The notes under the pieces were generated by a model, which was given only the letters and a program-made list of their open reading frames with translations, was not told the origin of the DNA and made no database searches. Made by a program: the position numbers and the translations under genes. From positions 93,332 to 157,331 of the forward strand of contig MKRV01000260.1 of NCBI GenBank assembly GCA_001897995.1: a stretch of DNA of 64,000 nucleotides, given 5' to 3'. This document shows positions 1 through 8,371 of this stretch, in pieces. This DNA is from Alphaproteobacteria bacterium 65-37 (GTDB lineage Bacteria; Pseudomonadota; Alphaproteobacteria; Reyranellales; Reyranellaceae). Within the stretch, counting starts at the first letter, position 1; each line of letters starts with the position of its first letter.

Positions 1-1
1 C

Positions 2-916
2 GTGCCGATCGGCATCATCGGCGTGATCTACGAAGCGCGGCCCAACGTGACGGCCGATGCCGGTGCGCTCTGCATCAAGTCGGGCAATGTCGTGGTGCTG
101 CGCGGCGGCTCCGACAGCTTCCATTCCTCGCGCGCCATCGTCGAGCTGCTGCGCGGTGCGCTGGCCGGCGCCGGCCTGCCCGAGGACTGCGTGCAGCTCG
201 TGCCGACCACCGACCGCGCCGCGGTGGGCGAGATGCTGCGCGCCATGGACTGGCTCGACCTGATCGTGCCGCGCGGCGGACGCTCGCTGATCGATCGCGT
301 GACGCAGGAAAGCCGTGTGCCGGTGCTGCGCCACTACGACGGCATCTGCCACGTCTATGTCGACCGCGACGCCGACGTCGCCATGGCGCGCGACCTGGTC
401 GCCAACGCCAAGATGCGCCGGGTCAGCGTCTGCGGTGCCGCCGAGACCTTGCTGATCGACCGTGCCGTGCTCGACACGCATCTGGTCCCCGTGCTGGCGC
501 GCCTGCACGAGCTCGGTTGCGAAGTGCGCGGTGACGCCGAGGTGCAGAAGCGCGATCCCAAGGCCGTCGCTGCCACGGAGAAGGACTGGCGCACCGAGTA
601 TCTCGAGCCGATCATCTCGGTCGCCACGGTCGACGGCGTCGCCGGTGCGATCGATCACATCGCGCGCTACGGCAGCCAGCACACCGAATCGATCGTGACC
701 GGCAACGAGGCCACCGCGCGGAAATTCCTGGGCGAGGTCGACAGCGCCATCGTGATGCACAACGCCAGCACGCAGTTCGCCGACGGCGGCGAGTTCGGGC
801 TGGGGGCGGAGATCGGCATCTCGACCAACCGCATGCATGCCCGCGGACCGGTCGGGCTGGTCGAGCTCACGACCTACAAGAACATCGTGCGCGGCAAGGG
901 CACGCTCCGCCCGTGA
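2..916 (+). CDS. proA: Gamma-glutamyl phosphate reductase, 5' end outside window
   Basis: This is the C-terminal part of glutamate-5-semialdehyde dehydrogenase, which reduces gamma-glutamyl phosphate with NADPH in cytosolic proline synthesis. The 304 visible residues begin with the family stretch [16 protein letters not shown] and carry the catalytic cysteine block [10 protein letters not shown] (Cys at visible residue 144). The later blocks HTESIVTGN and [18 protein letters not shown] are also typical. The family is about 420 residues long, so roughly 115 N-terminal residues and the true start lie before the window. The GTG at position 2 is not the real start. The nadD-rsfS gene follows 35 bases downstream, an order common in Alphaproteobacteria, where proB and obgE usually lie upstream. 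Confidence 0.96.
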   Translation: MPIGIIGVIYEARPNVTADAGALCIKSGNVVVLRGGSDSFHSSRAIVELLRGALAGAGLPEDCVQLVPTTDRAAVGEMLRAMDWLDLIVPRGGRSLIDRVTQESRVPVLRHYDGICHVYVDRDADVAMARDLVANAKMRRVSVCGAAETLLIDRAVLDTHLVPVLARLHELGCEVRGDAEVQKRDPKAVAATEKDWRTEYLEPIISVATVDGVAGAIDHIARYGSQHTESIVTGNEATARKFLGEVDSAIVMHNASTQFADGGEFGLGAEIGISTNRMHARGPVGLVELTTYKNIVRGKGTLRP

Positions 917-951
917 GTCCCGTTGCGTGAGTTTCTTCTCGTGAGCTTCCG

Positions 952-2061
952 GTGACGAGCCTGCATCCGATGCCGGGCGTGCCGCGCGACACGACGCGGC
1001 GCATCGGCCTGCTGGGCGGTTCGTTCAACCCCGCGCATCCCGGCCATCGCCATATCAGCCTCGAGGCGTTGAAGCGGCTCGGCCTCGACGAGGTGTGGTG
1101 GCTGGTCTCACCGCAGAACCCGCTGAAGAGCGGAGACGGCATGGAGCCCCTGGCGACCCGCGTCGCGCGTGCCCGCCAGGTCGCGCAGCACCCGCGGATC
1201 CGCGTCGATGCGCCGGAGCTGGCGCTGGGCACACGCTACACTCTCGACACCGTGCGGGCCTTGCGCCGTGTCTATCCCCGCGCCCGCTTCGTCTGGCTGA
1301 TGGGCGCCGACATCCTGCCGCAGCTCGTCGACTGGGCGGGCTGGCGCGACCTCTTCGCCGCCATCCCGATTGCCGCCTTCGCGCGACCGGGCTGGGGCTA
1401 TGCGGCGCTCGCCTCGCCGGCTCCGCGCACTTTCGCGCGGTTCCGGCTCGACGCCGAACAGGCCCGCAACCTCGCCTCTTGCGAGCCGCCGGCCTGGTGC
1501 TTTATCCCCAGCCGGCTGGACAGCCATTCGGCCACGGCCATCCGGGCCGTGCGACCGCGACGACCGAAAGCGAAAGGAATGACCATCTCCGACCAGAATG
1601 CCTCCACGGGGGGCCGCGTGCTTCCCGACCGCCGCAAAGCCACCGACGCCCTGCTGAAGCTGGTGCGCCGTTCGCTGGAGGACGACAAGGCCGAGGACGT
1701 CGTCGTCATCGATCTCAAGGGCAAGTCCGCCTTCGCCGACTATATGGTGATCGCCTCGGGCCGCTCGAACCGCCAGGTCGTGGCCATCGCCGACCATCTC
1801 GCCGAACGTCTGAAGGCCGACGGGCAGGGCTACACGCCGGTCGAAGGCAAGCAGGGCGGCGACTGGGTGCTGGTCGATGCCGGCGACGTCGTCGTCCACA
1901 TCTTCCGCCCCGAGCCGCGCGCCTTCTATGCGCTGGAAAAAATGTGGGCGCTGGAGAACGAGGCCGCCGCCAAGCCGGTGAAGAAACCGCGTGCGACCAA
2001 GGCGGCGGGGAAGACTGCGGGCACCACCAAGCCGCCGGCCCGCCGCAAGAAGGCGTCGTGA
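952..2061 (+). CDS. nadD-rsfS: Fused nicotinate-nucleotide adenylyltransferase and ribosomal silencing factor
   Basis: One uninterrupted 369-residue frame joins two proteins that are normally separate neighbours. Residues about 15-205 are NadD, which adenylylates nicotinate mononucleotide in NAD synthesis: GGSFNPAHPGH (22-32) is the nucleotidyltransferase motif and SATAIR (193-198) the C-terminal signature. Residues about 225-330 are RsfS (DUF143), which binds ribosomal protein uL14 and blocks subunit joining; DYMVIASGRS and GDWVLVDAGDVVVHIF are typical. A Lys/Ala-rich tail ends the protein. No stop codon separates the parts. An ATG at 1579 (residue 210), directly after AAAGGA, could allow internal initiation of RsfS. 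The start is a GTG at 952; an ATG at 970 is an alternative. Separate translation products cannot be excluded. Confidence 0.9.
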   Translation: MTSLHPMPGVPRDTTRRIGLLGGSFNPAHPGHRHISLEALKRLGLDEVWWLVSPQNPLKSGDGMEPLATRVARARQVAQHPRIRVDAPELALGTRYTLDTVRALRRVYPRARFVWLMGADILPQLVDWAGWRDLFAAIPIAAFARPGWGYAALASPAPRTFARFRLDAEQARNLASCEPPAWCFIPSRLDSHSATAIRAVRPRRPKAKGMTISDQNASTGGRVLPDRRKATDALLKLVRRSLEDDKAEDVVVIDLKGKSAFADYMVIASGRSNRQVVAIADHLAERLKADGQGYTPVEGKQGGDWVLVDAGDVVVHIFRPEPRAFYALEKMWALENEAAAKPVKKPRATKAAGKTAGTTKPPARRKKAS

Positions 2062-2085
2062 AACAGGTTTCATGAAGCCGACTTC

Positions 2086-2544
2086 ATGAAACTGACGATC
2101 GCCGCCATCGGCCGCGCCGGACGCGGGCCGGAGCGCGATCTCTACGAGCACTATGCCGGCCGCATCCGCTGGCCTCTCGTGCTGCGCGAGCTCGAGGAGA
2201 AGCGCAAGCTGCCGCCGCCGCAGCTCATGCAACGCGAAGGCGAATTGTTGCTGGGCGCCGTGCCTGCGGGCGCGACCCTGGTGGCGCTGGATCGCCGCGG
2301 CAAGGTGCTGGACAGCGAAGCCTTCGCGGCAAGGCTCGGTGCCTGGCGTGACAGTTCGGTGTCGGACCTTGCTTTCCTGATCGGCGGCGCCGACGGCCAC
2401 ACCGAGCCGCTCCTGAAAAAATCCGCTCTGGTTCTGTCATTTGGCGCCATGACCTGGCCGCATCTCCTGGCCCGCGGCATGCTGGCGGAACAGATCTACC
2501 GGGCCCAGCAGCTGCTGGCCGGGCATCCATATCATCGGGCTTAG
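2086..2544 (+). CDS. rlmH: 23S rRNA (pseudouridine1915-N3)-methyltransferase RlmH
   Basis: RlmH is a SPOUT-class, SAM-dependent enzyme that methylates pseudouridine 1915 in helix 69 of 23S rRNA on assembled 70S ribosomes. The 152 residues match the family length (about 155). The block FLIGGADGH (about 97-105) is part of the knotted cofactor site, and the C-terminal MTWPHLLARGMLAEQIYRA and GHPYHRA are signature segments near the catalytic end. It follows nadD-rsfS by 24 bases, the usual rsfS-rlmH order, so the three are probably one transcript for ribosome maturation. A perfect hairpin lies three bases after the stop codon. Confidence 0.96.
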   Translation: MKLTIAAIGRAGRGPERDLYEHYAGRIRWPLVLRELEEKRKLPPPQLMQREGELLLGAVPAGATLVALDRRGKVLDSEAFAARLGAWRDSSVSDLAFLIGGADGHTEPLLKKSALVLSFGAMTWPHLLARGMLAEQIYRAQQLLAGHPYHRA

Positions 2545-2546
2545 TT

Positions 2547-2577
2547 CTTCTCCCCCGCGCGTAGCGCGGGGGAGAAG
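2547..2577. terminator. Perfect 14-bp hairpin after rlmH
   Basis: Arms at 2547-2560 and 2564-2577 pair perfectly over 14 bp around the 3-base loop GTA. The stem is very GC-rich (CTCCCCCGCGC side). No T-run follows, so it is either a weak terminator, an mRNA 3'-end stabiliser, or a member of a dispersed palindromic repeat family. It lies between rlmH and the secreted unknown gene. Confidence 0.6.
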
Positions 2578-2639
2578 TGAGGCTAGAAGCGTCGATTTTG
2601 CCTCTGTTCTGACGAAAAACCGGGGCTACATTCACCCTC

Positions 2640-3230
2640 ATGCACGCATTCACCCGATCGCTCCTGGCCGCTTCCGCCTCCCTGTTCGTGGCTGTCGCGG
2701 CGAGTTCCGCGATGGCCCAGTCGTCGACGCCGGTGCAGAAGCCGGGGGTCAAGCCAGTGCGGTCGATCCCCTACGTCTCGATCACCGGCGAGGACGGCAA
2801 GCAGCGCCACTACGAGACCAACGCCATTCCCCTGCTGTTCAACCGGGCCTGCTTCGGCTGGCGCATGTATCTCGGCGGCCCCAACAGGGTCGTGTCGCTG
2901 AAGGAGGTGCTCACGACCTCGCAGCCCGCCGAGCAGGTGATCGCCGGCCCCGAGACGGAGGTCAGCGCCGACAAGACACAGGCCACGACGCGCATGTTCG
3001 AGACCGTGACCGACGGCGTCCTGCAGCGCTCCTGGTGCATCATCCCCGGCGATCCACCGGGCACCTACACCTACGACATCACGATCGACGGCGAGCCGCG
3101 CGGCGAGTTCGTGTTCTGCGCCATCGAGGTGCCGGACCAGAACCCCAACACCGATCCGCGCGATCTCAACTGCCCCAACAAGTTCAACGCTGTCGAGCGC
3201 GACCTGCCGCGCCACAAGAAGGCTTCGTAA
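2640..3230 (+). CDS. Secreted protein of unknown function with four cysteines
   Basis: I do not recognise a family. The 196 residues begin with a clear signal peptide (hydrophobic about 8-22, likely cleavage after AMA at 26), so the mature protein is probably periplasmic. Four cysteines in the mature part (71, 133, 160, 178) could form two disulfides. The mature region looks beta-rich (GTYTYDITIDGEPRGEF about 141-157), with a lysine-containing polar tail. Its stop overlaps the start of gpmI by one base (TAATG), so the two are probably translationally coupled. The ATG at 2640 lies 95 bases after rlmH, beyond a hairpin. In many Alphaproteobacteria this neighbourhood instead holds an EnvC-type peptidase gene. 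Confidence 0.75.
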   Translation: MHAFTRSLLAASASLFVAVAASSAMAQSSTPVQKPGVKPVRSIPYVSITGEDGKQRHYETNAIPLLFNRACFGWRMYLGGPNRVVSLKEVLTTSQPAEQVIAGPETEVSADKTQATTRMFETVTDGVLQRSWCIIPGDPPGTYTYDITIDGEPRGEFVFCAIEVPDQNPNTDPRDLNCPNKFNAVERDLPRHKKAS

Positions 3231-4831
3231 TGGCTTTCGTGTCCCGTCCGCGTCCCGCCCTGCTCTGCATCCTCGACGGCTGGGGCTATCGCCCCGACCG
3301 TTCCTACAACGCCATCCTGGACGCCAAGACACCGAGCTTCGACCGCCTGATCGCGACCTGCCCGCAGGGCCTGATCGATGCATCGGAGACGTTCGTCGGC
3401 CTGCCCAAGGGCCAGATGGGCAATTCCGAGGTCGGCCACATGAATCTCGGCGCCGGCCGCGTCGCGGTGCCCGACCTGCCGCGCATCGACAACGCCATCG
3501 AGGATGGCTCGCTGGCCAGGCATCCGGTGCTCACCGAGACGATCGCCGCCCTGAAGAAGAGCGGCGCCGCCTGCCACCTGCTGGGTCTCCTCTCGCCGGG
3601 CGGCGTGCACTCGCACCAGGATCATCTCGTCTTCCTCGCCAACCTGATCGCCGGCCACGGCGTGCCGGTCTGGATCCATGCCTTCCTCGACGGCCGGGAC
3701 ATGCCGCCGCGCAGTGCCCTGCAGGATTGCCTCGAGCCCGTGCAGGCGGCGCTCAAGCCCGGCCTGCCGATCAGGTTCGCCACCGTGGCCGGCCGCTTCT
3801 ATCCGATGGATCGCGACAAGCGCTGGGAGCGCGTATCGCTGGCCTATGACGCGATCGTCGACGCCAAGGCCGACCAGCACGCCGCCACGCCGGTCGCCGC
3901 CGTCGAGCAGGCTTATGCCGCCAAGCTCGACGACGAGTTCGTGCTGCCGACCGTGATCGATGGCTATACCGGCATGAAGGACGGCGACGGCCTTCTGATG
4001 TTCAATTTCCGCTCCGACCGGGCGCGCCAGATCCTGACGGCGCTGCTCGATCCGCGGTTCGATGGCTTCAACCGCCCGCGCGTGGTGAAGTTCGCGACGG
4101 CGGTCGGCATGGTCGACTATTCAGCGGCCCTCAATCCGCTGCTGCGCACGCTGTTCCCGCCGGAAGTCATCAAGATGGGGCTGGGCGAGACGGTGTCGCG
4201 CGCCGGCCTCAAGCAGCTGCGCATCGCCGAGACCGAGAAGTACGCGCACGTCACCTTCTTCTTCAACGGCGGCGAGGAGCGCGTGTTCGACGGCGAGGAG
4301 CGCATCCTGGTCCCCTCCCCCAAGGTCAAGACCTACGACCTCAAGCCCGAGATGAGCGCTCCGGAAGTGACCGACAAGCTCGTCGAGGCGATCGGCTCGG
4401 GCAAATTCGACCTGATCGTGGTCAACTTCGCCAATACCGACATGGTCGGCCACACCGGCGATCTCGCCGCGGCGACCAAGGCCGTCGAAGCCGTCGACAC
4501 CAGCCTGGGACGCCTGATGGAGGCGATCAAGGCGGCGGGCGGCGTGATGTTCGTCACCGCCGACCATGGCAATGCCGAGCAGATGTTCGATGAACAGACC
4601 CATCAGAAACACACCCAGCACACGCTGAATCGCGTGCCGGCGCTGCTGTTCAACGGCCCGGCCGAGGTCCGTTCGCTGAGCGATGGCAAGCTGGCCGACG
4701 TTGCACCCACCCTGCTGGCCCTGATGGGGGTCCCCCAGCCGCGGGAAATGACGGGCAAGTCACTCCTGGCAACCGCAGCGCGGCCCACCGTGCTGGCGGC
4801 CCCGCGCCCCGCCGCAGCGGCCTCTGGCTGA
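3230..4831 (+). CDS. gpmI: 2,3-bisphosphoglycerate-independent phosphoglycerate mutase
   Basis: This cytosolic metalloenzyme of the alkaline phosphatase superfamily interconverts 3- and 2-phosphoglycerate in glycolysis and gluconeogenesis. The 533 residues fit the family (about 510-550). Visible motifs are LCILDGWGYR with metal ligand Asp16, MGNSEVGHMNLGAGR with the phosphorylated serine Ser66, the substrate loop HSHQDHL, DGRDMPPRSA, and the metal motif TADHGNAEQMF near the C-terminus. The frame extends upstream, but the ATG at 3230 begins just before the conserved N-terminus and overlaps the upstream stop. The C-terminal 25 residues are Ala/Pro-rich and not conserved. Confidence 0.96.
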   Translation: MAFVSRPRPALLCILDGWGYRPDRSYNAILDAKTPSFDRLIATCPQGLIDASETFVGLPKGQMGNSEVGHMNLGAGRVAVPDLPRIDNAIEDGSLARHPVLTETIAALKKSGAACHLLGLLSPGGVHSHQDHLVFLANLIAGHGVPVWIHAFLDGRDMPPRSALQDCLEPVQAALKPGLPIRFATVAGRFYPMDRDKRWERVSLAYDAIVDAKADQHAATPVAAVEQAYAAKLDDEFVLPTVIDGYTGMKDGDGLLMFNFRSDRARQILTALLDPRFDGFNRPRVVKFATAVGMVDYSAALNPLLRTLFPPEVIKMGLGETVSRAGLKQLRIAETEKYAHVTFFFNGGEERVFDGEERILVPSPKVKTYDLKPEMSAPEVTDKLVEAIGSGKFDLIVVNFANTDMVGHTGDLAAATKAVEAVDTSLGRLMEAIKAAGGVMFVTADHGNAEQMFDEQTHQKHTQHTLNRVPALLFNGPAEVRSLSDGKLADVAPTLLALMGVPQPREMTGKSLLATAARPTVLAAPRPAAAASG

Positions 4832-4981
4832 CTTGTGATGAGGGGCCGTCTGCCAGCCGTGTCGCCGCCTTGATCCTGCCAAAGAGCCCCCTGTATTCTC
4901 GCCCTGTATTTCTCGATTTCCGAAGCTCGAAAACTCCTTGGATTGCCGGGCTGAAAGACGACTGGCGACCTTCCTGAAAGC

Positions 4982-6421
4982 ATGCCCATGACCGTTCTGC
5001 GCTCCGCCTCCATCGCCGCCGCGACCCTGGCTTTCCTGGCCGGTCCCGCGCTCGCGCCCGCCTTCGCTCAGGACAAGGCCGATCCCAAAGCGGGCGGCGG
5101 CGACAAGAGCGAGCTCTATCAGCAGCTCAACCTGTTCGGCGACGTACTGGAACGCGTCCGGCGCGACTATGTCGAGCCGGTCGAGGAGAAGACGCTGATC
5201 GAGAATGCCATCAACGGCATGCTGACAGCGCTCGACCCGCATTCGAGCTACATGAACCCCAAGGCCTACAAGGACATGCAGGTCCAGACCAAGGGTGAGT
5301 TCGGCGGGCTCGGCATCGAAGTCACGATGGACAACGGCGTGATCAAGGTCGTGTCGCCGATCGACGATACCCCCGCGGCCAAGGCCGGCATCCAGGCAGG
5401 CGACCTGATCTTCGCCCTCGACGGCGAGCCGGTGCAGGGCCTGACCTTGCAGGAAGCGGTCGAGAAGATGCGCGGCAAGCCGGGCACGCCGCTCAAGATC
5501 TCGGTGCGCCGCGCCAACAAGGATCCGTTCGACGTCTCGCTGACCCGCGAGGTCATCAAGGTGCGCTCGGTGCGCTCGCGCCTCGAGGGCGGCGACATCG
5601 GTTATATCCGCATCACCTCCTTCACCGAGCAGACCAACTCGGGCGTGATCGACGCCGTCGAGAAGCTCAAGAAGGAAGCGGGCAACAAGCTCAAGGGCTA
5701 CATCCTCGACCTGCGCAACAATCCGGGCGGCCTGCTCGACCAGGCGATCGCCGTGTCCGACGATTTCCTCGACAAGGGCGAGATCGTCTCGGTGAAGGCG
5801 CGCAAGAGCGACGACGTGCAGCGCTGGAACGCCAAGCAGGGCGACATCGCCAACGGCCTGCCGATCGTCGTGCTGGTGAACGGCGGCTCGGCCTCGGCCT
5901 CGGAGATCGTCGCCGGCGCTCTGCAGGACCATCGCCGCGCGATCATTCTCGGCACCCGCTCCTTCGGTAAGGGCTCGGTCCAGACCATCATGCAGGTGAC
6001 CGGGGGCGGTGCGATCCGCCTCACCACGGCGCTCTACTTCACGCCGTCGGGCCGTTCGATCCAGAAGGAAGGCATCAAGCCCGACATCGAGGTCGAGCCC
6101 GCGAAGATCGAGAACCTGCAGGCGCGTGCCGGTTTCCGCGAGGAGAACCTCAGGGGCTCCATCACCAACCCCAACCTCAAGCCGGGCGAGACGCCCAAGG
6201 CCGCGCCCAAGTCGGAGACGAAGCCGGAGGCGAAGTCCGAGACCAAGCCCGAAGCCGGCAAGCCCGGTGACAAGAAAGACGAGAAGCCCGCGGCCAACCA
6301 GGCGAACCAGCCGCCGGCCGATCCCGACGAGCCGCCGAAGGAGCAGGCTGCGGACTATCAGCTGCTGCGTGCGGCCGACCTGATCCGCGGCATCTCGCTC
6401 TACGGCGGCCGCGCCAACTGA
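4982..6421 (+). CDS. ctpA: C-terminal processing peptidase, S41 family
   Basis: This is a periplasmic serine protease of the Prc/CtpA type, which trims C-termini of envelope proteins. The 479 residues contain a signal peptide (about 1-29, ending AFAQ), an N-terminal helical region, a PDZ domain (about 100-185, FGGLGIEV) and the S41 core. NGGSASASEI holds the serine (Ser305 by spacing to E. coli Prc) and GTRSFGKGSVQ the general-base lysine (Lys330). After about residue 395 comes a low-complexity Lys/Pro/Glu tail with repeated SETKPEA. It lies 150 bases after gpmI. EnvC, its usual upstream neighbour and the M23-type partner in related genomes, is absent here. Confidence 0.94.
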   Translation: MPMTVLRSASIAAATLAFLAGPALAPAFAQDKADPKAGGGDKSELYQQLNLFGDVLERVRRDYVEPVEEKTLIENAINGMLTALDPHSSYMNPKAYKDMQVQTKGEFGGLGIEVTMDNGVIKVVSPIDDTPAAKAGIQAGDLIFALDGEPVQGLTLQEAVEKMRGKPGTPLKISVRRANKDPFDVSLTREVIKVRSVRSRLEGGDIGYIRITSFTEQTNSGVIDAVEKLKKEAGNKLKGYILDLRNNPGGLLDQAIAVSDDFLDKGEIVSVKARKSDDVQRWNAKQGDIANGLPIVVLVNGGSASASEIVAGALQDHRRAIILGTRSFGKGSVQTIMQVTGGGAIRLTTALYFTPSGRSIQKEGIKPDIEVEPAKIENLQARAGFREENLRGSITNPNLKPGETPKAAPKSETKPEAKSETKPEAGKPGDKKDEKPAANQANQPPADPDEPPKEQAADYQLLRAADLIRGISLYGGRAN

Positions 6422-6444
6422 GCACCGCACACGGGAGCTAGGCC

Positions 6445-7650
6445 TTGCCCGGCCAGCCTCGAACCAGTGGCGAAACCGGGGGCCGAGCCGGCCGCCGCAC
6501 CAGGCAAGGAGAGATCAGGCCGCGACACCGCGGCCTGATTGCTGCTTACCTTCTCGTTGCGGCGGCGATCGCGGGCTCTGCAGCCCTGGTCTTCGGCGAC
6601 ATCAGGATGCCTGCGCCGCAGGTCGTCGACAGCGCCGCGGCGGCCGTGCCGCTGCCGCCGGCCGCGCTGTCCACGCCACCCGCTACTTCCGCAGCCTCCG
6701 CTGCTGCCCCCACGATCCCCGCCGAGCCCGCCGTCGTCCAGTCGCTCGCCCTGCCGGCACGTCCGGTGCCGACAGGTTTTCGCGACCTCTCGCCGGCACA
6801 ACGCGCCGCCATGGTCGAAACGACGAGCGACGGGCTGCGCCTGCCGCGCATCGCGCCCGACGGCTGGATGCCCTGGATCGCCAACGCGCGGCGCTTCGAT
6901 CCCGCCGGACCGCCGGCCCGCATCGGCCTGCTGATGATCAATCTCGGCGCCAACGAAGCGGCGATGATGCGTGCCATCGAAGAGCTGCCGGCCGAGGTCA
7001 GTCTCGCTTTTCTCGCCGCCACGCCGGACCTGCCACGCTGGCTCGCGCGCGCGCGCGCGCTGGGCCATGAGAGCTACCTGATGCTGCCGACCGACGATCC
7101 GATGGCCGCCGAGCGCGGCATCCGTCCGATCGAGGCCAACGCCGATGCCGCTGAAAATCTTCGCCGCCTGCGACTGTCCCTGGCGCGCGGCACGGGCTAT
7201 GTCGGGCTGGTGCTACCCTCGACCGGCCCCGTCACCCAATCCGAAGCCGTCCTGCGGCCGCTGGTGAAGGAGATCGCCGAGCATGGCCTGGCCCTGGTCG
7301 AGATCAATCCGTCGCGTGACTCGGCTCCGGTCCAGCGTCTGACGGCCGAGTTCGGCGCGGGCTATGCCCGCAGCGCCGACGTGCTCGACTACAAGCTGGC
7401 CGGCGAAAGCGTGCTGGCCAATCTCGACCGGCTGACCGCCTGGGTCGCCGAGGCGCCCGCCGGCGAGACGCCGCGCCATGCCTTCGGCGTCATGCAACCC
7501 GACGACGAGACGATCGACGCCATCGTCGCCTGGAGCAGGCGCCGCCCCGAACGGCCGGCGATGTCGTTCGTGCCGTTGATCGGCCACTTCGAATGCCGCG
7601 AAGCCTGCATGGTGCGCCTGCGGACCCAGCCGGCGCAGCTCCGCCCATGA
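6445..7650 (+). CDS. Divergent polysaccharide deacetylase family protein
   Basis: The protein has a basic cytosolic N-terminus, one membrane segment (about 30-50, LIAAYLLVAAAIAGSAALVF), a long Pro/Ala linker (about 55-105) and a periplasmic domain of the divergent polysaccharide deacetylase (YibQ/DUF610) type. RIGLLMINLGANEAAM (about 158-173), ESYLMLPTDDPMA and IEINPSR-like blocks fit. This family keeps the NodB fold but usually lacks the full metal-binding motif, and its substrate is unknown. The start is probably TTG at 6445, preceded by GGGAG. Genes of this family sit between ctpA and rppH in many Alphaproteobacteria, as here, and the stop overlaps the rppH start (ATGA). A role in cell-wall turnover is inferred from context only. 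Confidence 0.85.
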   Translation: MPGQPRTSGETGGRAGRRTRQGEIRPRHRGLIAAYLLVAAAIAGSAALVFGDIRMPAPQVVDSAAAAVPLPPAALSTPPATSAASAAAPTIPAEPAVVQSLALPARPVPTGFRDLSPAQRAAMVETTSDGLRLPRIAPDGWMPWIANARRFDPAGPPARIGLLMINLGANEAAMMRAIEELPAEVSLAFLAATPDLPRWLARARALGHESYLMLPTDDPMAAERGIRPIEANADAAENLRRLRLSLARGTGYVGLVLPSTGPVTQSEAVLRPLVKEIAEHGLALVEINPSRDSAPVQRLTAEFGAGYARSADVLDYKLAGESVLANLDRLTAWVAEAPAGETPRHAFGVMQPDDETIDAIVAWSRRRPERPAMSFVPLIGHFECREACMVRLRTQPAQLRP

Positions 7651-8144
7651 CCTCTTCCAAGATGACGTCTGCCAGATCGTCCGACGGGCACGCCGGATAT
7701 CGTCCCAATGTCGGCCTGATGCTGATCGCCCCGGATCGTCGTGTCTTCGTCGGGTGCCGCGTCAACCAGCCCGACGCCTGGCAGATGCCCCAGGGCGGCA
7801 TCGACCGCGGCGAAAGCACGATCGAGGCGGCCTGCCGCGAGCTTTACGAGGAGATCGGCACGACCAAAGCGCTGGTCCTGCGCGAGAGCGCGAAGTGGAT
7901 CAGCTACGACGTGCCCGAAGAGCGTCGGCCGCCCTACTGGAAAGGCCGCTGGCACGGCCAGGCACAGAAATGGTTCGCGCTGGCCTTCACCGGCTGCGAT
8001 GCCGATATCGACATCCATGCGCACGACAAGGAGTTCGAGTCCTGGCGCTGGATCCGGGCAGGTGAGCTCGCCGACCTGATCGTGCCCTTCAAGCGCCCCG
8101 TCTACGATGCGGTGTTCGAAGAGTTTTCTGATCTGATTTCATAG
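7647..8144 (+). CDS. rppH: RNA pyrophosphohydrolase RppH
   Basis: RppH is a Nudix hydrolase that removes pyrophosphate from the 5' end of transcripts and so opens them to RNase E decay; alphaproteobacterial homologues are also described as diadenosine polyphosphate hydrolases. The 165 residues contain YRPNVGLML near the N-terminus, WQMPQGG and a complete Nudix box at 50-72 (Gly50, Glu56, Arg64-Glu65, Glu68-Glu69, Gly71). W-x-W-x(3)-F-type blocks and the C-terminal FKRPVYDAVFEEF are also typical. The ATG at 7647 overlaps the upstream stop by four bases, indicating coupling. The frame stays open 18 codons upstream, but homology starts after the ATG. Confidence 0.93.
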   Translation: MTSSKMTSARSSDGHAGYRPNVGLMLIAPDRRVFVGCRVNQPDAWQMPQGGIDRGESTIEAACRELYEEIGTTKALVLRESAKWISYDVPEERRPPYWKGRWHGQAQKWFALAFTGCDADIDIHAHDKEFESWRWIRAGELADLIVPFKRPVYDAVFEEFSDLIS

Positions 8145-8146
8145 CT

Positions 8147-8356
8147 GGGAGCGCGCCACTCCATCGCGAAGAGGTGCGAGCCTACAAAGTTCCCTCATCC
8201 TGAGGAGCGGCCGCAGGCCGCGTCTCGAAGGATAGGCCTCAGGCGTGGTGCTCGTTGCCCACCCTTCGAGACGCTCGCTGCGCTCGCTCCTCAGGGTGAG
8301 GTTATTGTTGACCTATCTAGAGCCAGCGCCACTTCGCACTGGAGTGACGCGCTCCC
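8147..8356. repeat. Palindromic dispersed repeat, copy 1
   Basis: The whole gap between the converging rppH and ferritin-like genes is one nested imperfect palindrome. The outer arms 8147-8162 and 8341-8356 pair at 15 of 16 positions, counting one G-T. Inner arms 8193-8208 (CCTCATCCTGAGGAGC) and 8286-8301 pair at 15 of 16, and 8220-8233 pairs with 8261-8274. The core, about 8183-8310, recurs at 28816-28953 in the same orientation, including the flanks TACAAAG and GAGGTTATTG. It has no coding potential. It looks like a REP- or MITE-like element that may act as a bidirectional terminator. Confidence 0.8.
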
Positions 8357-8371
8357 TCCCAGCGAAAGAGC

